Shown here piece after piece: positions 1 through 7,886 of a stretch of DNA of 64,000 bases. Position 1 is the first letter of the stretch. Every line of letters begins with the position of its first letter. A program made the position numbers and the translations under genes. The DNA is from Streptomyces griseus. Its GTDB lineage: Bacteria > Actinomycetota > Actinomycetes > Streptomycetales > Streptomycetaceae. The DNA is taken from assembly GCF_001715295.1 (NCBI RefSeq), contig NZ_MDKB01000005.1, positions 435,645 through 499,644 on the forward strand. The letters are read 5' to 3'. The notes under the pieces are model-generated. The model made no database searches. It had not been told where the DNA came from and saw only the letters and a list, made by a program, of their open reading frames with translations.

Positions 1-1835
1 ACGCTGTCGGGGCTGAAGGAGGGTGGGAAGGTTCCATGGGTCGGCAGGGTGGTGAGTACGGAGGACCGTTCACTGCCCGCCACGGCCCACAGACGGACCG
101 TGGTGTCTTCGGGCCCGCTGCCGTCGCTCCCCCGCGGGGCTCCGGCGACGGAGGCCAGGGTCTGCCCGTCCGGGCTGAAGGCGAGGCCGCCTACGGTCGA
201 TGTGTGGCCGGTCAGCCGGGCACCGGAACGCGGCCGGAGCGGATCGGCGACATCCCACAGTTCGACCGAACCGTCGCTGTAACCGGTGGCCAGTGTGTGC
301 CCGTCCGGGGAGAAGCACACCGTGTCGACTCCGTCACGGCTCCGGGTGAAGAGTTCCGGCCGCGGGGAAGGCCGGGAGGGATCCGCGATGTCCCACACCC
401 GCACCCGGTTGTCTCCGCCGCCGGCGGCCAGCATCCGGCCGTTCGGGCTGAACGCCACGTTGTTCGCCAGGCTGAAGTACACGTGGGCCGGTGCGTCGAC
501 TGTCGAGAGGTGGCTCAGCCGAGCGGTCCCGGAAAGGCGCCACACCTTCAGGCTCGCCTCTTCGGGCTCGTCCGTGACGATCAGATCTCCCTGAGGACTT
601 ACCGCCACCGCGGCATCCGGAAGCTCTCCGACAAGGCTCGGATGCGCCGGTTCCCGAAGGTCGAAGACGGCGCCACCCGTCTCCGCGATCACGATCAGCC
701 TTCCGTCCCTGGTGAATGCCAGGGCCTCCGTCGAACCGGCCCCGGTGGCTGCCACCGACAGAATCGCGGGGCGACCACCGGCCGGCACATCCAGCAGCCG
801 CACTGTTCCGCCGGGGCTGCGGGTGGCGAGCAGTCGTCCGTCGGGGCTGAAGGCCACCGCGTCGGCAGGGCTGTCCAGGGCGAGAGTGGCAGAGAGGCGC
901 AAGGGATCCGGCCGGAACAACCGGAGGCTTTCGTCGGTCACTGCCAGCAGCCCCTGGCTGCTGTACGCGGAGGCGCGCACGGACCCGCTTCCCCGGATGA
1001 GTCTGGGCAGGGAGGAGCTTTCGACGAGCGCCCCCACCGCTTCGGCTGTGGGGGCGAGCCGATAGGCCTGGACCAGCAGTTGGCTCGCGAGTCCGGGCTG
1101 GGCGTCCCGGATCGGCGACGCTTCCGCGACAAGTTGCCGGGACTGGGCCAGGAGGGTCTGCGCGCGTGCGCTGTTGCGCTGGCTGTTGGCCATGATCCCG
1201 CCGGCCACGGCGATGAGCAGCAGGAGGGCGAGTACGCCGACGGTCGCCTGGACCCAGCGGATGGTACGGCGGTGCTGGCGCACGTGGTCACCGATGAGCT
1301 CGTCCTTGGACTTGCCGGTGAGTGGGGCGATGAACTCCGCCACGCATTCGAGCAGCCGGGGATCCGCCGAACTGGCCTGATCCGAGCTGCGTAACCAGCG
1401 CAGGTCCACCCAGCGGGGCTCCTCGGCGAACGCCCCGTCTGTCTCCTCCCGGGGGAGGGCGTCGGTCCGTGACCAGTCGAAGGACGCCCGGGCCCCGTCC
1501 CAGGCGAGCGTGCCGTCCGTCAGGGCGATGAGCACGGTGTCCGCCGACCGATGGGTGAGCCACCAGCGGATCTCCTTCCGCACCCAGGGGGACGCGGCGG
1601 CGGGCGGGCTGGCCATCACCACCAGCCACCGGGACCGGGAGAGCCCGCGTTCGATCTCGCTCCACAGATGGGGGCTGGCCGCCAGGTTGGTCTCGTCCCG
1701 GAACAGCTTCAGGTTGCGCGGCCGGTACCAGGGCCGGTCGAAGGACTGCAGCTGGTTGTGGAAGGCCTTCGCGATGTCCTTGTCCCAGGCGTGGCTGTAC
1801 GAGATGAACGCGTCGTAGTCGGGCTGCCCACTCAT
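1..1835 (-). CDS. TIR domain - transmembrane - WD40 repeat protein, 3' end outside window
   Basis: The visible part is about 611 residues and stays open to the window edge, so the C-terminus is missing. Residues 1-130 look like a TIR domain: it opens MSGQPDYDAFISYSH, and a SPWVRKE motif places W84 and E88 where TIR NADases have their catalytic glutamate. One hydrophobic helix follows at about 195-215 (VGVLALLLLIAVAGGIM). From about residue 265 there are at least seven WD40-type blades marked by FSPDG-like turns and VRVWDIA/VELWDVA strands. The start at 1835 has a GGGGG stretch just upstream; an in-frame ATG at 1847 is the alternative. It begins 22 bases after the upstream membrane gene and probably shares its transcript. 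TIR domains in bacteria cleave NAD or signal in immunity; a propeller behind a membrane helix would be the sensor. The domain calls are read from motifs; the role is inferred. Confidence 0.8.
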   Translation of the reverse strand, partial: MSGQPDYDAFISYSHAWDKDIAKAFHNQLQSFDRPWYRPRNLKLFRDETNLAASPHLWSEIERGLSRSRWLVVMASPPAAASPWVRKEIRWWLTHRSADTVLIALTDGTLAWDGARASFDWSRTDALPREETDGAFAEEPRWVDLRWLRSSDQASSADPRLLECVAEFIAPLTGKSKDELIGDHVRQHRRTIRWVQATVGVLALLLLIAVAGGIMANSQRNSARAQTLLAQSRQLVAEASPIRDAQPGLASQLLVQAYRLAPTAEAVGALVESSSLPRLIRGSGSVRASAYSSQGLLAVTDESLRLFRPDPLRLSATLALDSPADAVAFSPDGRLLATRSPGGTVRLLDVPAGGRPAILSVAATGAGSTEALAFTRDGRLIVIAETGGAVFDLREPAHPSLVGELPDAAVAVSPQGDLIVTDEPEEASLKVWRLSGTARLSHLSTVDAPAHVYFSLANNVAFSPNGRMLAAGGGDNRVRVWDIADPSRPSPRPELFTRSRDGVDTVCFSPDGHTLATGYSDGSVELWDVADPLRPRSGARLTGHTSTVGGLAFSPDGQTLASVAGAPRGSDGSGPEDTTVRLWAVAGSERSSVLTTLPTHGTFPPSFSPDS

Positions 1836-1857
1836 CCCGGCCCCCATGACGCGGTGC

Positions 1858-2640
1858 TCAGTGCCGTGTCTGCGCGCTGCCTGCCGCGCGCCCGGCGCTG
1901 TCGTCGCGCCCGTCGTCAGGAGCGCGGGGGGCGGGGACGACTCCGATCAGCGTCTCGACCTCCCGCACCCCCGCCAGGCGGGCGAAGCCGACGGCGTAGT
2001 CGTGGATCTCGCGTTGCACCTCCCGCAGTGCGGCGCGGCAGGCGGCGTTCTCCGGCCAGTCGGATTCCTGGCTGTCGGGCCGGCCCCTCTCGAATTCCTG
2101 GAGGCGCGGGTGCCACTGGGACAGGAACGGCCTGAGCGCCTGGTTGAGCATGGTGATCGCCAGGTACTCCACCGTCTGTCCTCCCGGGATCGCGGCGGAG
2201 GGGCGGCTGGCCTTGAGCGTCTCGCGGGTCGTGGCGAATAACCCGTACATCGACGTGAGCGCCTCCCGGACCACACCCTGGTCACTGGCGAGCGGCTGGG
2301 TGGACACCCGCGTCACGGTCTCGACGAACATCTGCCAGGCCACCTGGCGGGAGTCGTTGTTGACGGCGAAGGTCAGCTCGCTCAACTGCGGGACCGTGAC
2401 CTTCACTTCGGTGAGGCGAGCGGTGCGCTGATACCAGTGGACGACGAGCACCGCTGCCGCGCCCGCGACACCACCCGTGATGGCGAACAGGCTACGGCTC
2501 GTCACCTGGGTGAGACTGAAGACCGCCAGTCCCGTGAGCGTGCCGACGACCATCGCACCCAGCAGCCGCAGCGCCATGCCGCTCACGATCCTGCGGCCCT
2601 GGATCCGCCCGCCGACGGGCCGCACCGCCTGTGCGCTCAT
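1858..2640 (-). CDS. Two-helix membrane protein, partner of the TIR-WD40 gene
   Basis: This 260-residue protein has two adjacent hydrophobic segments near the N-terminus, around ALRLLGAMVVGTLTGLAVF and LFAITGGVAGAAAVLVVHW. A soluble, mostly helical domain of about 200 residues follows. I chose the ATG at 2640 because GGGGGAG precedes it; the frame stays open upstream to 2712 without a better ribosome site. I do not recognise a family. It lies directly upstream of the TIR gene on the same strand, so the two are likely co-transcribed and may act as a pair at the membrane. That pairing is inferred only from spacing. Confidence 0.7.
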   Translation of the reverse strand: MSAQAVRPVGGRIQGRRIVSGMALRLLGAMVVGTLTGLAVFSLTQVTSRSLFAITGGVAGAAAVLVVHWYQRTARLTEVKVTVPQLSELTFAVNNDSRQVAWQMFVETVTRVSTQPLASDQGVVREALTSMYGLFATTRETLKASRPSAAIPGGQTVEYLAITMLNQALRPFLSQWHPRLQEFERGRPDSQESDWPENAACRAALREVQREIHDYAVGFARLAGVREVETLIGVVPAPRAPDDGRDDSAGRAAGSAQTRH

Positions 2641-2751
2641 CCGCTCCCCCACCAGTCTCCCGGTCCACCGTGTGACACGCCTCCCGGCCGGTCCGCCGGT
2701 CCCCACGAACATAGCGTCATCGGCCTGGACGTGCAGGCAGAACGGGCCTAC

Positions 2752-5700
2752 TCAGCGCGGGACGAGGTCCTCGGGCAGGAGCAGCCGCAGGTCGTCCAGG
2801 CTGGGCACGGCGACGTCGTTCAGCCGTCCCGCCTGCCGGGTCATCATCTGCTCCAGCGTCTGCCGGGCCAGGCGGGCGTTGCCGAACGTCTCCCCCCTGG
2901 GGAGGGACGCGAAGTGGGCCCGCAGTGCGTCGGCCGTGCCGGGTGCGCACTCGTAGCCGTTGTCGGCCGCGTGCAGGGAGACGATCGTGACCAGTTCGTC
3001 CGAGGAGTAGTCGGGGAACTCGATGCGCCGCGGGAAGCGTGATTCGAGGCCCGGATTCGAGCCCAGGAACCGGTTCATCTCCGCGGTGTAGCCCGCGGCG
3101 ATCACCACCACCTCGTCGCGGTGGTCCTCCATCAGCTTCAGCAGCGTGTCCACGGCCTCCTGCCCGTAGTCCGCCGAGCCGGGGCCCGAGCGTGGCGTCA
3201 GGGTGTAGGCCTCGTCGATGAACAACACCCCGCCCAGGGCCCGCTGGAACGCCTCGCGGGTCAACTGCGCGGTGTGTCCGACGTAGCGGCCCACCAGGTC
3301 CGCGCGGGAGACCTCGACGAGTTGGCCGCGCGGCAGTACGCCGAGGGAGGCCAGCAGTTCGCCGTAGAGCCGGGCCACGGTGGTCTTGCCGGTGCCGGGC
3401 GGGCCGGCGAAGACCATGTGGTTGCTGATCCGAGGCGCGGGCAGGCCGGCCGCCTTCCTCCGGCGCGCGGCGGCGAGCAGGCTGACGAGGTCGCTCACCT
3501 CGCGCTTGACGGACGCGAGGCCCACCAGGGACTCCAGTCTGAGCAGCGGGTCGTCGTCCTGGCCGTCCTTCGGCGCGCCCGCGGCCGGCCCGCCCACGTC
3601 GTCCGCGGTGAGCACGGCCAGCTGCCGCTCGCCGGCCTCCGGCAGGGCGGCCAGCCGGGACGCCTGCCGGTCCACCGTCTCCTCGAAGACCTTGCGGGCG
3701 GTACGCCCGTTGCCGAAGCCGGCGTCGCGGGGAATCTGCTCGAAGCGGGTGAGCAGCGCGGTCCGCGCGGCCGGGTCCAGTTCGTAGCGGTGGCCCGTGC
3801 ACATCCGCTCCACGATCGTGACCAGTTCCTCCGAGGTGTAGTCGGCGAACTCGACACTGCGGGTGAAACGCGAGGCGAGACCCGGATTGGACGCCAGGAA
3901 GTCCGTCATCTCCTTGGGATAACCGGCCGCCACCACCACCACGTCCTCGCGGTGGTCCTCCATCAGCTTGACCAGGGTGTCGATCGCCTCGCGCCCGAAG
4001 TCGGCACCGTTGCCGCCACTGTCGGAGAGCAGGGTGTACGCCTCGTCGACGAACAGCACGCCGCCCAGCGCCCGGGTGAAGGCCTCGGTGGTCTTGATGG
4101 CCGTCCCGCCGATGATCTGGGCCACCAGGTCAGCGCGCGACACCTCCACCAGGTGCCCGGAGCGCAGCACGCCGAGCGAGGCGAGGATGGAGCCGTACAG
4201 CCGGGCGACGGTCGTCTTGCCGGTTCCGGGTGGGCCCGCGAAGACCAGGTGGCGGCTCATCGGCGGAGCGGGCATTCCGATGCTCGCCCTGCGCTGGGCC
4301 ATGCGGTTGAGGTTGATCAGCGTCAGTACCTGCTGTTTGACCTCGTCGAGGCCGATCAGTGACTCGAGTTCGGCCACCGGGCCCGTACCGGAGCGGGGGT
4401 CGGCCGCCGCCGGGGCCGCTCCGCCGGGCAGCCGCCCCTCGCCCGCCGCCTTCGCCTCCTCGGCGGTACCCCAGGCGTCCGGGGCGCCGTTGTCCGCGCT
4501 GACCAGCCCCTGGACGGCGAGCCGGTCGCCGGGCACCGTCTGGCGCACTCCACCGCCCCGGTTGGCGCGGACGGTGCAGTCGGTCAGCGACACGGCGTCG
4601 CCGCCCTCCACCCGTATGCCGTCGGCGCCGGAAGCCGTCACCTCGCAGCCGCTGAGGGAGGCGCGGGCGCCCGCGGCCACCAGTACGCCGCACTCGGTGG
4701 CGCCGGTCAGCACGGCACGCACGGCCGCCAGGTCGCCCTCGGCCTCGATGTGGATCCCCGCCTTGCCGGACTCCTCCACCTCGGTGTCCCGCAGGGTGAG
4801 CGTGCCGAGCGTCCCGACGTGAATTCCGGATCCGGCGGAGGAGCGCAGGCGGCTCTTGCCCAGGAACACGTTGCCGTGGCCCGAGACGTGGACCGCTGAG
4901 CCGCCCGAACGCTCGACGACGCACTCCTCCAGCCGCCCCCTGCCGTCCTTGAGGACCTCCACGCCGTGCGCTCCCGCCCCGGTGACCGCGGCGCGCAGCA
5001 GCAGGGGGTTGGCGCCGCTGCGGATGAGGATTCCGGACCCGCCGCTGTCGCGCACCTCGAGCCGGTCGAACTCGGCGGACGAGTCCTCGTCGAGTAGCAC
5101 GCCGGTCTCCTTCGCGTCCTGGACGACGGTGTCCGTCAGCGTCGGCGAGGAGAAACCGGTGATGCGTACGGCGGCTTCCCCGGCGGTGGCGAACGCGCAT
5201 CCATCGAACGTGCCGCGGCTGCGCTCGGCCACCAACAGGCCGTGCCCACCCGTCCGTTCCGTGGTGCACCGGTGCAGCGTCGGTGAGCTGCCGCCGCCGA
5301 GCACGAACCCGTGCCCGGTGGTGTCGCTCACGGCGACGTCCTCCAGGGCGACCGGTCCGGTGCTGTTCACGAACACGCCGACGGGGGCCTTGCGGACGGT
5401 GCCGCGCACCATTCTCACCGAGCTCTCCTCCTCGACGGCGACGCCCGGCTTGCCGGTCGCCGATATGGCGCACTCCTCCAGGAGGATGTGCGCCTGCCCG
5501 TTGGTGAGGACGCCGTTGCCCTGGGTGTCCCTGAGCCGGCTGGAGCGTGCGGTGATCCTGCCGCGTTCGCCGGCCACCACGGCGGAGGTGCCGAGGTGTT
5601 CGACGACGCACTTCTCGAGGAAGCTCTCGGCCGTCGAGGTGGACACCACACCGGCGCCCGCCGGGTTGCTGATCCGGCACTGCCGCAGCACCAGCGCTCC

Positions 5701-6063
5701 GCCCTCCCGCGCGAAAAGCGCCGACCAGGCCGCGCCGTGGATGTCGCAACGGTCCATCGCGAGCTCGCCGCGCGGCGCGTCGACCACGGGCAGTTCGTCG
5801 TCATGCCCGCGCAGCACGAGGTCCCTGACCATCACCGCGTCCCCGGTGAGCGTCAGCGCCGTCCCGCGCCGGGGCGCCAGTTCGACCGTTCCCGTGCCCT
5901 CGGAGGCGATCAGGGTGATCGCCGCCGAGATCGTCAGACGCTCCTCGTACCGTCCCGGAGCGATACTGACGACCGCTCCGGCGCGGGCCCGTGCCACGGC
6001 CTCCCCGACGGTGCGATGGTCGCCCGTCCCGTCGGCGGCGACGATGAGCATCTGGCGTGACAC
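2752..6063 (-). CDS. eccA-like: EccA-like protein: parallel beta-helix plus two CbxX/CfqX AAA ATPase domains
   Basis: The product is 1,103 residues. Residues 1-510 are a right-handed parallel beta-helix: about twenty turns of the pattern L-x-D/E-C-x-V/I-x-x-S/T-G-x-x-G-I/V-x-V. Two AAA modules of the CbxX/CfqX (EccA C-terminal) type follow. Each has Walker A GPPGTGKTTVARLYG (about 609 and 886), Walker B VLFVDEAYTL or VLFIDEAYTL, and an arginine-finger region ending SRF. Mycobacterial EccA has one such AAA domain behind a TPR; here the TPR is replaced by the beta-helix and the AAA is doubled. The GTG start at 6063 has GGGAGG at good spacing; an ATG lies at 6051. It is divergent from the mycosin gene across about 200 bases. 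The likely role is a cytosolic ATPase that unfolds or releases ESX substrates from chaperones. The family is clear; the substrate role is inferred. Confidence 0.9.
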   Translation of the reverse strand: MSRQMLIVAADGTGDHRTVGEAVARARAGAVVSIAPGRYEERLTISAAITLIASEGTGTVELAPRRGTALTLTGDAVMVRDLVLRGHDDELPVVDAPRGELAMDRCDIHGAAWSALFAREGGALVLRQCRISNPAGAGVVSTSTAESFLEKCVVEHLGTSAVVAGERGRITARSSRLRDTQGNGVLTNGQAHILLEECAISATGKPGVAVEEESSVRMVRGTVRKAPVGVFVNSTGPVALEDVAVSDTTGHGFVLGGGSSPTLHRCTTERTGGHGLLVAERSRGTFDGCAFATAGEAAVRITGFSSPTLTDTVVQDAKETGVLLDEDSSAEFDRLEVRDSGGSGILIRSGANPLLLRAAVTGAGAHGVEVLKDGRGRLEECVVERSGGSAVHVSGHGNVFLGKSRLRSSAGSGIHVGTLGTLTLRDTEVEESGKAGIHIEAEGDLAAVRAVLTGATECGVLVAAGARASLSGCEVTASGADGIRVEGGDAVSLTDCTVRANRGGGVRQTVPGDRLAVQGLVSADNGAPDAWGTAEEAKAAGEGRLPGGAAPAAADPRSGTGPVAELESLIGLDEVKQQVLTLINLNRMAQRRASIGMPAPPMSRHLVFAGPPGTGKTTVARLYGSILASLGVLRSGHLVEVSRADLVAQIIGGTAIKTTEAFTRALGGVLFVDEAYTLLSDSGGNGADFGREAIDTLVKLMEDHREDVVVVAAGYPKEMTDFLASNPGLASRFTRSVEFADYTSEELVTIVERMCTGHRYELDPAARTALLTRFEQIPRDAGFGNGRTARKVFEETVDRQASRLAALPEAGERQLAVLTADDVGGPAAGAPKDGQDDDPLLRLESLVGLASVKREVSDLVSLLAAARRRKAAGLPAPRISNHMVFAGPPGTGKTTVARLYGELLASLGVLPRGQLVEVSRADLVGRYVGHTAQLTREAFQRALGGVLFIDEAYTLTPRSGPGSADYGQEAVDTLLKLMEDHRDEVVVIAAGYTAEMNRFLGSNPGLESRFPRRIEFPDYSSDELVTIVSLHAADNGYECAPGTADALRAHFASLPRGETFGNARLARQTLEQMMTRQAGRLNDVAVPSLDDLRLLLPEDLVPR

Positions 6064-6266
6064 GTTCTGACCTCCCGGACCCCCTGCGCCGTGGGTACGG
6101 GGCGGAGACGCGCGACATGTGGGCGAGGGGAAACTACCGGGCTCATCATGCCTGTTGACGCAGGTCGCCCGCCATGGTGGTCGTGGTGTTCCGGCACCGT
6201 CGGCGTCCAGCCGTCAGGGGCCGGGGGCCGGTGCCGGCGGCCCGGTGGCGTCGATAGCATCGGCGC

Positions 6267-7541
6267 ATGCGATCTTCGAGGTCCCCGGTGTCCTTCGCCC
6301 TCGGACCGGCGGCACTGGCCGCCCTGCTCCTGATACCCGGAGCCGCGGCCCCCGCGGGTGCCGCGGACGGCACGGACAGCCCCTCGTTGCCGGGGATGCG
6401 TGCCATGGTCGCCGACGGCCGCCCGTGCACTGCGGCGTCCGCCAAGAAGTCGGCCCGGGTTCCCTGGGCGCAGAGCTTCCTGGGGATCGAGAGGGCCTGG
6501 GAGCTCACCCGGGGTGCGGGGGTGAAGGTCGCCGTCGTCAGCACCGGTGCGGATCTGCGCCGGGTGCCGGCGCTGGAGGGGCGGGTCGCTGGTGGTCCGG
6601 ACACGGTGGCCGGCGGCACGGTGCGGGACGACTGCGTCGGATACGGCACGTTCCTCGCCGGGATCGTCGCGGGCAGGCAGCAGCAGGGGCTGCGCGCGGC
6701 CGGGGTCGCGCCGGAGGCCGAGGTCATCGCGGTCCGGGCCACCGACCGGCAGGGCGCGACCACACCGGAGGCGCTGGCCGAGGGCATCCGGGCGGCCACC
6801 GCGTCGGGGGCCCGGATCATCCACGCGGCCCTGGCCGTCCCCTCCGCACCGCGGCCCTTGAAGGACGCCGTCCTCGCCGCGCAGAAGGCCGGTGCGCTCG
6901 TGGTGGCGCCCGCCTCGGCGCGCGAATGGGAGGGCGGCGCGGGCGCGGCTCAGGCGGAGAACGGACCCGCCTACCCGGCGGCGCTACCCGGAGTCCTCGC
7001 AGTCTCCTCGGTGGGGCCGGGCGGTGAGCCGGAAGTGCCGGACACGGAGAAGGGGCGGCGCTCACAGCCGGCACTCGGCGCTCCCGGAGTGTCGGTGACG
7101 GGGCCGGGACCGGGCGGCGGCGGGCGGTTCACCGGCCGCGGCGACGCGGTGGCCGGTGCCTTCGTGGCCGGTACGGCGGCCCTGGTCCTCTCCTACCACC
7201 CGCGGCTGACCGCCGAGCAGGTCGCGCACCGGCTGGAGGCCACCGCCTACGGGGCCGTGGGTGACACGCCGGACCCCGGGGTGGGGCGGGGGATCGTCGA
7301 TCCGGTGCGGGCACTCTCCGCCGTACTTCCCGAGGAGCGTGCGCAGACCCCGTCCGGAACGCGCGGGGCCGCGGCCCCGGCCGTGCCGCCGCTCGACCCG
7401 CCGAAGGCACGTGACCAGGCGCTCGCGGTGGCGGGCGGGGCGGTCGGGGTCACCCTGCTCGTCGCCTTCCTCGCGTTCGTGCTGCCCCGGGGGCGCCGCC
7501 GGGGATGGCGGGCCGGGCGGGCGGCCGCGGAGGTGGGGTGA
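6267..7541 (+). CDS. mycP-like: Mycosin-like subtilisin fold, apparently catalytically dead
   Basis: The protein has 424 residues: an N-terminal signal peptide (hydrophobic core 8-30, AxA-type end), a subtilase (S8) domain, a proline-rich linker, and one C-terminal membrane helix (about 395-415) with a basic tail. This is the layout of mycosins of type VII systems. All catalytic motifs are altered. The Asp motif reads VAVVSTGA (S92 in place of D), the His motif reads DCVGYGT (Y126 in place of H), and the Ser motif reads GDAVAGAFVAG (A294 in place of S). The usual oxyanion-hole AGN is also absent (APASAR). The fold-keeping glycines remain. Mycobacterial work shows that the presence of mycosin, not its protease activity, is needed for ESX stability, so a structural cap is plausible. 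No Shine-Dalgarno is visible; TAGCAT at 6255-6260 just before the ATG suggests a leaderless mRNA. Confidence 0.9.
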   Translation: MRSSRSPVSFALGPAALAALLLIPGAAAPAGAADGTDSPSLPGMRAMVADGRPCTAASAKKSARVPWAQSFLGIERAWELTRGAGVKVAVVSTGADLRRVPALEGRVAGGPDTVAGGTVRDDCVGYGTFLAGIVAGRQQQGLRAAGVAPEAEVIAVRATDRQGATTPEALAEGIRAATASGARIIHAALAVPSAPRPLKDAVLAAQKAGALVVAPASAREWEGGAGAAQAENGPAYPAALPGVLAVSSVGPGGEPEVPDTEKGRRSQPALGAPGVSVTGPGPGGGGRFTGRGDAVAGAFVAGTAALVLSYHPRLTAEQVAHRLEATAYGAVGDTPDPGVGRGIVDPVRALSAVLPEERAQTPSGTRGAAAPAVPPLDPPKARDQALAVAGGAVGVTLLVAFLAFVLPRGRRRGWRAGRAAAEVG

Positions 7542-7886
7542 TCCCCGCGCCGTGACCGCGAGGCCAGGGCAGCATGCGTTGACCCGCCGCATACGCGTCC
7601 GGTGACCCGGCTCGCTCCCCAGGTCGCCCCGACGAGTCTCGCCGCGGACACCTGCGACGTACGGCCGGCGGCCGGGAGCAGGCGACGCGGTCCTTCCCAC
7701 CGGGACCACACGCGGCGCGCGGAGGCCGAGCCGGGGAAGCCGCCGGGCCGCGCGCGGACCGGTCATGACGCGGTCCGCGGACAGCCGCCCCCGCCCGGCG
7801 GGTCCGGGCGGGGGCGGCTGTGCGGGGGCGGCTGTGCGGGGCGGCTGTGCGGGGTCGGGGCAGGCGCCCCGGCCCCACGCCTGCGC
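7542..7886. other. Convergent intergenic region between mycosin and eccC
   Basis: No gene is supported in these 345 bases. Both neighbours end here. The right half holds the long hairpin at 7781-7821, followed by a short run of near-repeats of the unit ggctgtgcgggg (about 7815-7860). Confidence 0.6.
7781..7821. terminator. 17-bp perfect hairpin between convergent genes
   Basis: Bases 7781-7797 (acagccgcccccgcccg) pair perfectly with 7805-7821 around a 7-base loop. It lies between the convergent ends of the mycosin and eccC genes and can act on both strands. There is no U-run, as is usual for streptomycete terminators. Confidence 0.7.

Noticed and set aside
36..1394. A 452-codon plus-strand frame at the window start
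   Set aside because: The minus strand there encodes clear WD40 blades and a membrane helix; the plus frame is an antisense artefact.
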